Assembly (NCBI RefSeq): GCF_000710915.1
Contig: NZ_BAUA01000215.1
Coordinates: 1-38,621, forward strand
DNA: 38,621 nucleotides
Direction of reading: 5' to 3'
Source of the DNA: Nocardia brasiliensis IFM 10847
GTDB lineage: Bacteria > Actinomycetota > Actinomycetes > Mycobacteriales > Mycobacteriaceae
The position numbers and the translations under genes were made by a program. The notes beneath the pieces were generated by a model. It saw only the letters and a program-made list of their open reading frames with translations, had not been told where the DNA came from and did not search any database. How positions within the stretch are numbered: position 1 is the stretch's first letter; the number at the start of each line of letters is the position of its first letter. Positions 1 to 7,429 of this stretch are shown in pieces.

Positions 1-128
1 TACGCACCGTCCTCACCCGCTACCGACTGACACTGCCCGGCGCACCGGAACCCGGCCGCGTCCGCAACATCACCAACGTCCCCGCCCACGGCGCCCGCCT
101 CACGCTGACCGCCCTCACCGACCGCTAA
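1..128 (+). CDS. C-terminal end of a gene cut by the window edge, possibly a cytochrome P450
   Basis: The frame that ends with TAA at 126-128 is open back to the first base and gives about 41 residues. The tail holds an R-Y-R-L-T-L-P-G segment, then R-N-I-T-N-V-P-A-H-G and a short R-L-T-L strand. This layout resembles the last beta strands of bacterial cytochromes P450, but the heme-binding Cys motif lies outside the window, so the family call is a guess. The stop is followed within 30 bases by a very strong hairpin shared with the convergent peptidase gene, which supports a real gene end here. Confidence 0.4.
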   Translation, partial: RTVLTRYRLTLPGAPEPGRVRNITNVPAHGARLTLTALTDR

Positions 129-154
129 CGGCCAACGCCCGCGCAGATTCCAGC

Positions 155-194
155 GTCCCGCGCGCGTGTCAGTCGAAAGACACGCGCGCGGGAC
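155..194. terminator. Bidirectional terminator-like hairpin
   Basis: A perfect 16-bp inverted repeat (GTCCCGCGCGCGTGTC at 155-170, its exact complement at 179-194) encloses the loop AGTCGAAA. It sits between the stop at 126-128 on the plus strand and the stop at 221-223 on the minus strand, so it can end both convergent transcripts. There is no clear T-tract on either side, which is common for actinobacterial terminators. Confidence 0.75.
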
Positions 195-220
195 ACCACC
201 CTATGCGCGGCAGGCAGCCG

Positions 221-2146
221 CTAGTTGCGGGCGGCCAGGATTTGGGTGAGGTAGTCCGGGGTGCCTTCGATGCGTTGCAGGTGGGGGTAGCGGAGGCCGT
301 CGTGGTAGTTGATTTCGACGGTCCGGGTTTGATCGAAGTCCTTCACCTGCAAGCGGATCGGGGCCGGGTTCGTCTTGGCCGCCTCGATCGCGGCTTCCAT
401 CGTCGCCTGGGAATAGGGTGCGTCGTTGACCGAAACCACCGTCATCCCGGTGCCGACTTTCGCCTTGAACGCGGGTCCGTCCCAGCGCACGTCGGTGACC
501 TTGCCCGCGCCGGACACGTTGAGACCGATCGAGTAGGTGTAGTTGACAGCACCATCGGCCGTTTTCATCTGGGCCGTGAGAAAGGCGCCCGGGTTGTTGT
601 CGTAGACCAACTTCCAGCCCGTCTTCTCGACGCTCGAGGCGAACGGTTCCTTTCCGTCGAGGCGATCGCGCAAGTACTTCGCCCAATCGTCGGCGACCAC
701 GCCATTCAGGGTCGAGACGACGTCGTCGAAATCGTAGGTGTTCTGGGACTCCCACTTGTTTTCGTCGACACCGAAGAACGCGCGAGCGAAATCATCGAGC
801 GACTTCGTGTTCCCGGACAGTTCGCGGATCCGCGCGTCCACACCCAGCCACACCAGTTGCCCGCCCTGGTAGTAATCCTCACTGAGCTGCCACGACCGAT
901 ACGGCTTCGTACGCCGCTGCGCGATGATGGGATCGTTGGTGGTGTCCTGCACAGTGCGCCAAGAAAGTCCGGGCCGATTGTCGGTGTATGTGGCGACCAC
1001 CGAAGCCAACGCATCACGAGAGACTTCCACGGGCCGCAAACCGGACCGGCCGGTGAGCACGTTGCCCCAATACTGCGTCTGTCCCTCGTAGACCCACAAC
1101 AAACTGTCTTGCATCGGGACGTTGTAGTTGGGCGTCCACAGGTCCGCCGGGCGGCGGAACTTGCCGTTCCAGGAATGGGTGTACTCGTGTCCGAGCAGAT
1201 CGGCGCTGCCGACCGCAGGATTCCACCCGGTGAAATAGTCCGTGGGTTGACCGTTTTCGCTGGACCGCTGGTGTTCCAATCCGTTGGAGCTGAGCTGGTC
1301 CGACAGCGACAGCAGGAAGTCGTAGTGATCGTAGTGTTGCGAGCCGTACAGTTTCACGGCCTGTTGCACCAGCGCCTTGTGCAGCTCGATGTGCTCGGGC
1401 TTGGCCTCGAGCTGCTCCGGCGCGTCGGCGAATACCTGCAGCCGCACCGGGGGTTTCGCGCCGGGAGCCAGGTCGAACTCCTTGTGATAGCGCCCCGCGT
1501 ACACCGGCGAATCGACGAGGATGTCCAACGGAACAGTCTTGTAGTTCACGGTGTCGCCGTCCTTGCCGGCGATATCCAGCGCGGTTCCGGCCTCGAATCC
1601 CGGTGGGTAGGTGACGCTCGCGGTGAAGGGAATCTCACTGGCCGGCGGGCCGGCCGGATAGAGGACCACCGCATTCCACTGCAGATTCAGCATATTCGGC
1701 GTCATCACCACGCGCCCCTGAGTGGAGTCGGTGGGAGTCAGGTACTGGAAGCGGGCGTCGATCGAGTCCACGCCGTCGGGCACCGCGACCTTGAACGCAT
1801 ACACGTTCTTCGGATCACGCTTCCACTCCAGCTCGTTCCCGGCGTTGGTGAACGTGATACCCCCGATCTTGTCGATCGGACCGGACGGCGAGTGGTTGCC
1901 GGGCAGCCACTGCGGAAACAGCAATTCCACCTCGCCCGACTGAACGGGGATCGTCTGTTTCACCTGAACCACGCGCTGCGGCAGATTGGTCATATCGACC
2001 GCGACCGAGATCGCTTTCTGCTTCGCCGGCGCTTCATCGGACTTGTCGCGCAAGCCGAAGTACAGCGAGCCGGCCAGGATGAGCACAACAACGACGCCGA
2101 CTGCGCCGAGAATACGAACCTTCGACAACGACACTCCCCGAGTCAC
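221..2146 (-). CDS. Membrane-anchored M61 family metallopeptidase with PDZ-like C-terminus
   Basis: This is a glycyl-aminopeptidase-type (M61) zinc peptidase of about 641 residues. A short basic N-terminus and a hydrophobic segment (about residues 10-31) anchor it, with the catalytic part outside the membrane. The family motif GLEH is followed by the zinc site HEYTHSWNGK near residue 320 (HExxH), and a downstream YEGQTQYWG segment supplies the expected third ligand Glu. The last 120 residues resemble a PDZ domain (V-x-D-V-x-W-D-G-P-A, then V-S-V-N-D). I chose GTG at 2146 because GAGG lies nine bases upstream; a TTG at 2182 gives 12 more residues without a good ribosome site. The physiological substrate is unknown. 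The gene is monocistronic and convergent with the preceding gene. Confidence 0.88.
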   Translation of the reverse strand: MTRGVSLSKVRILGAVGVVVVLILAGSLYFGLRDKSDEAPAKQKAISVAVDMTNLPQRVVQVKQTIPVQSGEVELLFPQWLPGNHSPSGPIDKIGGITFTNAGNELEWKRDPKNVYAFKVAVPDGVDSIDARFQYLTPTDSTQGRVVMTPNMLNLQWNAVVLYPAGPPASEIPFTASVTYPPGFEAGTALDIAGKDGDTVNYKTVPLDILVDSPVYAGRYHKEFDLAPGAKPPVRLQVFADAPEQLEAKPEHIELHKALVQQAVKLYGSQHYDHYDFLLSLSDQLSSNGLEHQRSSENGQPTDYFTGWNPAVGSADLLGHEYTHSWNGKFRRPADLWTPNYNVPMQDSLLWVYEGQTQYWGNVLTGRSGLRPVEVSRDALASVVATYTDNRPGLSWRTVQDTTNDPIIAQRRTKPYRSWQLSEDYYQGGQLVWLGVDARIRELSGNTKSLDDFARAFFGVDENKWESQNTYDFDDVVSTLNGVVADDWAKYLRDRLDGKEPFASSVEKTGWKLVYDNNPGAFLTAQMKTADGAVNYTYSIGLNVSGAGKVTDVRWDGPAFKAKVGTGMTVVSVNDAPYSQATMEAAIEAAKTNPAPIRLQVKDFDQTRTVEINYHDGLRYPHLQRIEGTPDYLTQILAARN

Positions 2147-2297
2147 ACAAACGATCCTCGGCGGAGGGTGTTCGTCGGCCAAGGATGGGACCTACCGATT
2201 TCACATACAGTGCGACCGCCTGCCCCATCCCTCCTCCCAAGTCAAAGCTTCGAACAGGTCGTCCACCTCTGCGAACGCCCCTTGCTTGCTGAGCTGA

Positions 2298-2825
2298 ATG
2301 TCGATACTACGAGGGTTGCTATCCCAGCGTGTGACGAGCGAGTGTGGGCTACGTCATACCAACTGTCCGCTTCATCGGCTGTTCGGGTTGGCGGTGGACC
2401 GGGTCAGGTGGGTCACCTGGGCGGCGGTGACGCTGGGGGCTTGCCGCAAGACCCCGGAGGGCACCCCGCACGCCACTGTCGTCACCGCCGCGGTGCTGCC
2501 GCACCCCGGCGCCGACCCGGTCGTATTGGTATCCCCCAGTGCCACTGTGAAACTCGCCGACCTGCGGGCCGATCCGACCATTACACTCGCCATCCGCGCG
2601 GGCTGGCAGTGAACCACCGTCGAAGGAACAGCACAGCTGGTCGGGCCCGACGACCTTGATACCGGCATCGACGCCGAACGACAACGGCTGGTGATTGGCG
2701 ATATCTTCGCCGCGGCCGACGTCGCCCAGGACTGGGACGCCTATGACCAGGTGATGCAGGACAAACGCGGAACCCTCGTCTTCGGCACGCCGCACCGCAT
2801 CTACCCGAATGCCGCCACATCGTGA
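2298..2825 (+). pseudogene. Broken PPOX / F420-dependent oxidoreductase family gene
   Basis: From about 2448 the plus-strand frame reads G-T-P-H-A-T-V-V-T-A, then T-V-K-L-A-D-L-R-A-D-P and I-R-A-G-W-Q. An in-frame TGA (2610-2612) follows, where family members normally have Trp, and the same frame continues T-T-V-E-G-T-A-Q-L-V-G-P-D-D to a stop at 2823-2825. This is the pyridoxamine-5'-phosphate-oxidase-like flavin/F420-binding fold, read through one nonsense codon. The region before 2448 is not recognisable, so the true N-terminus is lost or out of frame, and the ATG at 2298 is only the first start in this frame. Either the gene is decaying or TGG was misread as TGA. Confidence 0.6.
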
Positions 2826-2858
2826 ACCGCAGGGTGGGTGCGCCGAGCGTGACGAGGG

Positions 2859-3086
2859 TCAGCGGTAGGTGACGCGGGCAGGTTTACACAAGTGCAGGAA
2901 GGGATTTCGGGCCCGCGGGTGGCGGGGGTCGGGCGACCGGGGAACTGCGGGGGCGGCGGGCACGGTCGGCACCGTCCGGGCTTCCCACCACGGGCGAAGC
3001 GGGCCGGAGCCGGACCGATGCACCATCGCGGTGCCCCGGCCCGGCGTGGTGTGCGTGCGGACGGTAGCGGAACTTGTTGTGGTCAT
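2859..3086 (-). CDS. Small ORF of unknown function (doubtful)
   Basis: This 75-codon frame starts with ATG at 3086 and has mostly G or C in third positions. It is rich in Pro, Arg and Thr, contains a G-P-L-R-P-W-W-E segment and ends H-L-C-K-P-A-R-V-T-Y-R. There is no good ribosome site upstream and no family match I can name. It lies 24 bases downstream of the cold-shock gene on the same strand and could be its operon partner or simply noise in GC-rich DNA. Confidence 0.25.
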   Translation of the reverse strand: MTTTSSATVRTHTTPGRGTAMVHRSGSGPLRPWWEARTVPTVPAAPAVPRSPDPRHPRARNPFLHLCKPARVTYR

Positions 3087-3110
3087 TACGTTTTCCGGTG
3101 TAGTGGAGAG

Positions 3111-3449
3111 TCAGGACGCCCTGGCCAGGCACGTCGACCGACTTCGGCGGATCGGTAGACGATCCCGGTGGTGGAGGCTGCGCTCTGCAGCGCAGGGACC
3201 AGGCACGACGCGGGTGGCTTCGAGGCCCCGGCCGGTATCGGTGGCGGTGTATTCGACCCGCTGTCCGGCGGCGAGGGTCTTGTAGCCGGGCATGTCGATC
3301 ACGCTGTGGTCTACGAACACCGCGGCTCCGGTCGGGGCGGTGAGGAACCCGAACCCTTTCGCGCTGTCGAACCAACTCACCCGCCCGCGGTGCCAGCGGG
3401 ACGCGGCCGGGTCGGTGTGCGTATCAATAGGCGAGGCAGTAGTAGTCAT
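3111..3449 (-). CDS. Cold-shock domain protein
   Basis: The 112-residue product has one cold-shock (OB-fold) domain at about residues 20-82, preceded by a short Thr/Pro/Asp-rich leader and followed by a basic 30-residue tail. The RNA-binding motifs are K-G-F-G-F-L (31-36, RNP1) and V-F-V-D-H-S (44-49, RNP2), and the domain begins R-G-R-V-S-W-F-D-S. Such proteins bind single-stranded RNA or DNA and melt mRNA structure in the cytoplasm. Compared with housekeeping CspA proteins (about 67 residues) it is longer and more divergent. The start lies inside the preceding 73-codon ORF (26-base overlap) with no good ribosome site of its own, which suggests translational coupling. Confidence 0.85.
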   Translation of the reverse strand: MTTTASPIDTHTDPAASRWHRGRVSWFDSAKGFGFLTAPTGAAVFVDHSVIDMPGYKTLAAGQRVEYTATDTGRGLEATRVVPGPCAAERSLHHRDRLPIRRSRSTCLARAS

Positions 3450-3645
3450 CGTCGAAAGGGGCGGGAGTGATCCAGTTCTGGTCGATGCGGTCGGTGATGT
3501 CGGCGGCGTCGAACGCGGCGCGGATGCGTTCGGCCACCGGGTGCACGGCGGTGGTGTCGAGGCCGAGGTCGCGGTCGCGCTCATCGGCGAAGGCGTGCTG
3601 TCCGGCGCGGTCGACGTCGCTGCCGTCGGGAACGAAGGTGGTCAT
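3424..3645 (-). CDS. 73-residue acidic protein overlapping the cold-shock gene
   Basis: The ATG at 3645 has a strong ribosome site (AAAGGAGAT, six bases before the start). The product is acidic, contains D-E-R-D-R-D-L-G-L-D, then V-A-E-R-I-R-A-A-F-D-A-A-D-I-T-D-R-I-D, and ends D-D-D-Y-Y-C-L-A-Y. No known family was recognised. The stop lies 26 bases inside the cold-shock gene in another frame, so the two are very likely co-translated. The helix-like middle and acidic tail could suit a small partner or antagonist of the basic cold-shock protein, but that is speculation. Confidence 0.6.
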   Translation of the reverse strand: MTTFVPDGSDVDRAGQHAFADERDRDLGLDTTAVHPVAERIRAAFDAADITDRIDQNWITPAPFDDDYYCLAY

Positions 3646-3971
3646 CGCGATCTCCTTTCTCGTGCCGAGGGGTTCGCACCGTCTCGCCGGGGGCGCCGGC
3701 AAGAGCGCGGAGGACCGGTGGGCCCGCGAGCAGCGCCCGTGCGGGCCCACCGGTCGGCGGAAGAGATTTCGAAAACGTGATGGTCTTGCTCAACAGCTCG
3801 GTGGGGGCCGGGTATCGCAGCGCCTGCTGCCATACAAGGTGGCCGGGCACCCGTCGCGGTTACGTCGGTCCTGACGACGCGGTGCAAGGGTGCAGGCCCG
3901 GGGCGACACGACCGCGCCCCCAACCGAGAAACCCGTGGTTGCGTGTTTTGACAGGCATCACCTCGCTTTCA
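3646..3971. other. Leader/intergenic stretch upstream of the cold-shock unit
   Basis: No convincing gene was found here. On the minus strand it is the 5' side of the 73-codon ORF and cold-shock gene and holds the strong hairpin at 3714-3754. A 32-codon minus-strand frame starting at 3958 was dismissed because its GAGG touches the ATG. No convincing -35/-10 pair was identified. Confidence 0.5.
3714..3754 (-). promoter_or_regulatory. 14-bp perfect hairpin in the cold-shock gene leader
   Basis: ACCGGTGGGCCCGC (3714-3727) and its exact complement (3741-3754) flank a 13-base loop. It lies 69 bases upstream of the ATG at 3645 in the direction of transcription. No T-tract follows on either strand, so a leader RNA structure is at least as likely as a terminator for the upstream small gene. 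Confidence 0.5.
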
Positions 3972-4259
3972 TCAGTTGCCAACCGGGCGAACACGGTTGG
4001 GCGGTCCACGCTGGCACGCGCGCGCCGGGCCGGGACGGCGTCCGGCACCTCGCGGCCGTTTCCGGTCCGGTGCCGGGCACGAACGCCGGGACGACGGCTC
4101 GTACGGCCGCTGCGGCCGCGGGCGCGCGGCTTCCCGCAGCACGGCGTCGACCTCGGCGAACAATCGCTCGACGTCCGGATCCAAGCCCAGCAGTTCGGGC
4201 TCGCGCCACCACGGCCCCGCGGTCGATTCCTCGACCGGTGTATCGATCGCACTCCGCAT
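3972..4259 (-). CDS. Small protein downstream of hsp20
   Basis: The ATG at 4259 follows an excellent ribosome site (GGAGGT, seven bases before the start), 31 bases after the hsp20 stop, so it is the second gene of that operon. The N-terminal half is well formed (G-P-W-W-R-E-P-E-L-L-G-L-D-P-D-V, then E-R-L-F-A-E-V-D-A-V-L-R-E-A). The C-terminal half is low-complexity Arg/Pro-rich, so a frameshift shortly after residue 50 cannot be excluded. I recall similar small proteins beside Hsp20 in actinobacteria but know no function for them. A role with the heat-shock protein is inferred from position only. Confidence 0.65.
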   Translation of the reverse strand: MRSAIDTPVEESTAGPWWREPELLGLDPDVERLFAEVDAVLREAARPRPQRPYEPSSRRSCPAPDRKRPRGAGRRPGPARACQRGPPNRVRPVGN

Positions 4260-4290
4260 TGCAGGACCTCCGGAGCGGGACCTGGCCGGT

Positions 4291-4716
4291 TCAGGCGTTG
4301 ATGGCCTGACGGTCGGCGGATTCGCTGCGGATGACCTCGATCTTGCGCGGCTTGGCCTTCTCCGCGACGGGCACGGTCAAGCGCAGCACCCCGTCGCGGT
4401 AGTCCGCACGGATCGCGTCGGTGTCGAGGTTCTCGCCAAGGAACAGCTGACGGGAGAACACGCCGCGGCTGCGTTCCGCGGCGATCATCGACCGGCTCTG
4501 ATCCAGTTGCGGGCGAGTGGCTTTCACGGTCACGACATTGCGTTCGACGTCCAGGTCGAGGGAGTCCGGGTCGATACCGGGCAGGTCGAATTCGACGAAG
4601 AACTCATCGCCGTCCCGCCAGGCGTCCATCGGCATGGCCGCCGGGCGCGCAGGTGTACCGAAGACCTGCTGCGTCAGGCGATCCAGGTCACGGAAGGGAT
4701 CGGTACGCATCAGCAT
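4291..4716 (-). CDS. Hsp20 / alpha-crystallin small heat-shock protein
   Basis: The 141-residue product is an ATP-independent holdase that keeps unfolding cytoplasmic proteins soluble. The alpha-crystallin domain spans about residues 35-125: it starts with D-E-F-F-V-E-F-D-L-P-G, runs through V-V-T-V-K-A, and ends with the conserved Y-R-D-G-V-L-R-L-T-V-P motif (about 106-116). The start is the ATG at 4716, seven bases after GGAGGT; an upstream in-frame start at 4731 has no such site. A CIRCE-like operator lies about 80 bases upstream, so control by an HrcA-type repressor is likely. The next gene follows after 31 bases. Confidence 0.93.
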   Translation of the reverse strand: MLMRTDPFRDLDRLTQQVFGTPARPAAMPMDAWRDGDEFFVEFDLPGIDPDSLDLDVERNVVTVKATRPQLDQSRSMIAAERSRGVFSRQLFLGENLDTDAIRADYRDGVLRLTVPVAEKAKPRKIEVIRSESADRQAINA

Positions 4717-4770
4717 GGTCGCCACCTCCAACTCACTCCATTCTCGATCGGTGGAAACTCAGATAACCTC

Positions 4771-4791
4771 TGTCATCTGACATAGATAATA
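4771..4791 (-). promoter_or_regulatory. hsp20 promoter -10 candidate and adjoining palindrome
   Basis: On the minus strand TATTAT (4791-4786) is a good -10 candidate for hsp20, and the palindrome TGTCATCTGACA (4771-4782) lies just downstream of it. Its half-site resembles the TGTCATC repeat reported for RheA at the Streptomyces albus hsp18 promoter, but the spacing differs. A TTGCAC at 4818-4813 could be the -35, although the 21-base spacer is long. Confidence 0.4.
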
Positions 4792-4792
4792 T

Positions 4793-4819
4793 TTAGCACT
4801 CGGCACAGGAGAGTGCAAG
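4793..4819 (-). promoter_or_regulatory. CIRCE-like HrcA operator upstream of hsp20
   Basis: The plus strand reads TTAGCACTC, nine bases, GAGTGCAAG. The CIRCE consensus is TTAGCACTC-N9-GAGTGCTAA, so one arm is perfect, the other matches at seven of nine positions, and the spacer has the exact length. It lies directly upstream of the -10 candidate, as expected for HrcA repression. Confidence 0.8.
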
Positions 4820-4901
4820 TAGGATCCAGAGAAAATCTTCAGCAACCGCAGTGCAGGCGGTCGACCACACCGATGAGTTCAGGGCCGGTTCCTCGTCGAT
4901 A

Positions 4902-4920
4902 CTTCTGGATGGATCAGAAG
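4902..4920 (-). terminator. Weak hairpin downstream of the ABC importer operon
   Basis: CTTCTG (4902-4907) and CAGAAG (4915-4920) can form a 6-bp stem with a 7-base loop, 25 bases after the stop of the last importer gene. No U-tract follows, so it is at most a weak terminator. Confidence 0.3.
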
Positions 4921-4944
4921 ACAGGAGTCCGGCTGTGGCGGTGC

Positions 4945-5718
4945 TCAGAACGGCAACGTCGGCACGGCGTCCAAGAGCGCCCGTGTGTACGGGTGCTCAG
5001 GGTGAGCGAGCACCGTTTCCGCGGCGCCGCGTTCGACGATTTCTCCGTCTTTCAGCACCAGGAGCTGATCGCACAGTTGCTGTACCACGCCGACGTCGTG
5101 GGAGACCAGGATCAGCGAGAGACCGAACTTCTCCACTAGATCGCGCAGCAGTTCGATGATCTGGGCGCGGGTGGGGGCGTCCAGGGCAGAGAACGGTTCG
5201 TCGCCGACGAGCACCTTCGGGTTCGGCGCGAGCGCGCGGGCGATCGCGATGCGCTGGCGCTGCCCGCCGGAGAACTCATGCGGATATCGTGCCGCCGCAT
5301 CGGGTTCCAGGCCGACCGCGACGAGCAATTCCGCCACGCGGTAGTCGTGGTTGCCCGGGATCCGCAGGCACTCCAGGGGTTCGGCGATCGAATCGCCGAC
5401 GATCATGCGCGGGTCCAGCGAACTCAGCGGATCTTGCAGCACCACTTGGACTTCCCGGCGAAACCAGGTCAGGTCGCGGCCGCGGACCGGCTTGCCCTGA
5501 TAGCGAACCGCACCCCCATCGGGACGATCGAGGGCCAGCAGCAGACGCAGCAGAGTCGACTTCCCGGAACCGGACTCGCCCACGATGCCGAGATGGCTGC
5601 CCTCGGCCAGCGTCAGGCTCACCGCACGAACCGCGTCCCGGCGCGGAGCGTGGCCGAACAGTCGGGTGCGCGGCAAGCGGAACGATCGGCTGAGGTCGTC
5701 GGCCTCCAACAGGATCAC
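4945..5718 (-). CDS. Oligopeptide ABC transporter ATP-binding protein (OppF/DppF type)
   Basis: This 257-residue nucleotide-binding subunit energises peptide uptake at the inner face of the membrane. It has Walker A G-E-S-G-S-G-K-S (47-54), the Q-loop region V-L-Q-D-P, the signature F-S-G-G-Q-R-Q-R (149-156, Phe in place of the usual Leu) and Walker B V-L-V-G-D-E-P. The C-terminal H-P-Y-T-R-A-L-L-D-A-V-P is the typical OppF/DppF extension. The GTG start at 5718 overlaps the TGA of the preceding ATPase gene (GTGA) and follows GGAGGTGAT by seven bases. It is the last gene of the nine-gene leftward operon. Confidence 0.92.
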   Translation of the reverse strand: MILLEADDLSRSFRLPRTRLFGHAPRRDAVRAVSLTLAEGSHLGIVGESGSGKSTLLRLLLALDRPDGGAVRYQGKPVRGRDLTWFRREVQVVLQDPLSSLDPRMIVGDSIAEPLECLRIPGNHDYRVAELLVAVGLEPDAAARYPHEFSGGQRQRIAIARALAPNPKVLVGDEPFSALDAPTRAQIIELLRDLVEKFGLSLILVSHDVGVVQQLCDQLLVLKDGEIVERGAAETVLAHPEHPYTRALLDAVPTLPF

Positions 5719-6536
5719 GAAATCACCTCCGCGGAGCCGGTGCTCACCTTCGCCGTACCGCGCCGGAACGACGACGCCCGCGCGAGTTCCAACAACGTTC
5801 GCAGGTACGGATGCTTCGACTCGCGCAGGGTCTGCGCCAGATCGCCGTCCGCCAGCACGCGCCCCTCCCCCAGCACCAGCACCCGCTGCGTCACCTGCGC
5901 GAGCACCGCCAGATCGTGCGTGACGAACAGCAGCGCCGAACCTTCCTCGGACACCAAATCCGCCAGCAGGGCCAGGATTTCGGCCTGCACGGTGACATCG
6001 AGCGCCGTCGTCGGCTCGTCGGCGATCAACAGGGCAGGCTTCGCGGCGAGCGCCATCGCGATGCCGACCCGCTGCCGCTGCCCACCGGAGAGTTGATGCG
6101 GGAACGCGCGCACGATATGCGCCGGGTCCGGCAGGCCGACGCGAGCCGCCAGCTCGATGGTCGCGACGTCGGCGGCGCGCCGGCCCATCTTCTGGTGCAG
6201 CCGAAGCGGTTCCGCGATCTGCTTGCCCACGCGCATCAGCGGATTCAACGCCGACAGCGGTTCCTGGAACACCATCGCCATCCGGCTGCCGCGAATCTTC
6301 GACAACCGCCGGTCGTCCAGCCCGAGCAGCTCCACACCGTCGAGCGTGATGCTGCCACGCACCCGCGCCTCCTCCGGCAGCAAACCCATGATCGCCAGGG
6401 CGAGCAGAGATTTCCCCGATCCGGACACACCGATCAGGCCGAGCCGGCCGCCGGCCACCATCTCGAAGTCGACGGCGTCGAGCAGCACCCGATCGCCGAT
6501 CTCGACCGTCAGCCCGGTCACCTTCAGCAGTGTCAT
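5715..6536 (-). CDS. Oligopeptide ABC transporter ATP-binding protein (OppD/DppD type)
   Basis: The 273-residue first ATPase subunit pairs with the next gene to drive the importer. Walker A is G-V-S-G-S-G-K-S (36-43), the signature L-S-G-G-Q-R-Q-R (149-156), Walker B A-L-L-I-A-D-E-P (168-175), and the switch region is V-T-H-D-L-A. The C-terminal H-P-Y-L-R-T-L-L segment fits the OppD/DppD group. The ATG at 6536 overlaps the stop of the upstream permease gene by four bases (ATGA), and its own stop overlaps the next GTG start, so both ATPases are translationally coupled to the permeases. Confidence 0.92.
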   Translation of the reverse strand: MTLLKVTGLTVEIGDRVLLDAVDFEMVAGGRLGLIGVSGSGKSLLALAIMGLLPEEARVRGSITLDGVELLGLDDRRLSKIRGSRMAMVFQEPLSALNPLMRVGKQIAEPLRLHQKMGRRAADVATIELAARVGLPDPAHIVRAFPHQLSGGQRQRVGIAMALAAKPALLIADEPTTALDVTVQAEILALLADLVSEEGSALLFVTHDLAVLAQVTQRVLVLGEGRVLADGDLAQTLRESKHPYLRTLLELARASSFRRGTAKVSTGSAEVIS

Positions 6537-7429
6537 CGAGTCGGCACCCCTTTGCGCAGCCGCGGATCGGTGACGCTGCGCAGCGCGTCACCCAGCAGAT
6601 TGAAGCCGAGCACCGTCAGCGCCACCGCCAGACCCGGCCACACCACCAGCAGCGGCCGCACCTTGATGTAGTCCTGTTGCGCGCGCAGGATGCCGCCCCA
6701 GGACGGCGCCGACGGCGAACTGCCGTAACCCAGGTAGGTCAGCGCCGCCTCGGCGAGCACGGCCAGCGCCATCACCCAGGACAGCTGCACGATGAGCGTC
6801 GGCGCGATGGCGGGCAGCAGGTGTTTGCCCACGATCCGTCCCGTCGACGCCCCGGCAGCCCGGGCGGCGAGGACGAAATCGCTGGTCAGCACGCGCGCCA
6901 CTTCGGCACGCGCCACCCGCGCGACCGCGACGCCCGAGCTGATGCCGATGGCCACCGCGACTGTCAGCATCGACCCGCCGTACACGGCGGCCAGCACCAT
7001 CGCGAGCAACAGCGCCGGGAACGCGATCATGATGTCGATCAGCTGCACCACCACCGAGCCGACCGGGTGCGGCGACAGCTGCGCGGCCATCGCCAGCAGC
7101 AGGCCGAGCGTGCCGGCGATCGCGGCGACCACCAGCGCCACCGCGAGGGTCTGCCACGCACCGGCCAGCACCTGACTGAACACGTCGTGCCCCACCCGGT
7201 CGGTACCGAGCAGGTGCCCCTCGCGCAAGGGCAGCAGCCAGGCCCGACCCGGGTCGGTGGCCTGCGGGTCGTAAGGGGTCCACCACAGCGACACCACGCT
7301 CGCCACCACCAGCGTGGCGACCATGGTCACCCCGAAAGCGCCACTGGGCTTTCGGATCAGGGCGGCGAGCACGACCTGTACCGCACGGCGCCTGCGCCGC
7401 CACTTCGGCCGCTCGACGGCTCGGATCAC
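6533..7429 (-). CDS. Oligopeptide ABC transporter permease (OppC/DppC type)
   Basis: The 298-residue integral membrane protein has a basic N-terminus and about six hydrophobic segments. It carries the DppC-type periplasmic W-W-T-P-Y-D-P-Q followed by H-L-L-G-T-D-R-V-G-H-D-V-F, and the EAA-type coupling loop A-A-R-A-A-G-A-S near the middle. It forms the substrate channel with the next permease. The GTG at 7429 overlaps the upstream TGA (GTGA) and follows GGAGG by seven bases. The end R-S-V-T-D-P-R-L-R-K-G is typical of the family. Confidence 0.9.
   Translation of the reverse strand: MIRAVERPKWRRRRRAVQVVLAALIRKPSGAFGVTMVATLVVASVVSLWWTPYDPQATDPGRAWLLPLREGHLLGTDRVGHDVFSQVLAGAWQTLAVALVVAAIAGTLGLLLAMAAQLSPHPVGSVVVQLIDIMIAFPALLLAMVLAAVYGGSMLTVAVAIGISSGVAVARVARAEVARVLTSDFVLAARAAGASTGRIVGKHLLPAIAPTLIVQLSWVMALAVLAEAALTYLGYGSSPSAPSWGGILRAQQDYIKVRPLLVVWPGLAVALTVLGFNLLGDALRSVTDPRLRKGVPTR

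Noticed and set aside
203..2659. An 818-codon plus-strand frame antisense to the M61 peptidase
   Set aside because: It has no motif, and the opposite strand shows HExxH, GLEH and a membrane anchor in the correct order.
2349..2795. A 148-codon minus-strand frame over the PPOX fragment
   Set aside because: The plus strand shows clear PPOX-family sequence, so this frame is a shadow.
3860..3958. A 32-codon minus-strand ORF (M-P-V-K-T-R-N-H) upstream of the cold-shock unit
   Set aside because: The GAGG sequence touches the ATG, leaving no spacing, and the product is low-complexity.
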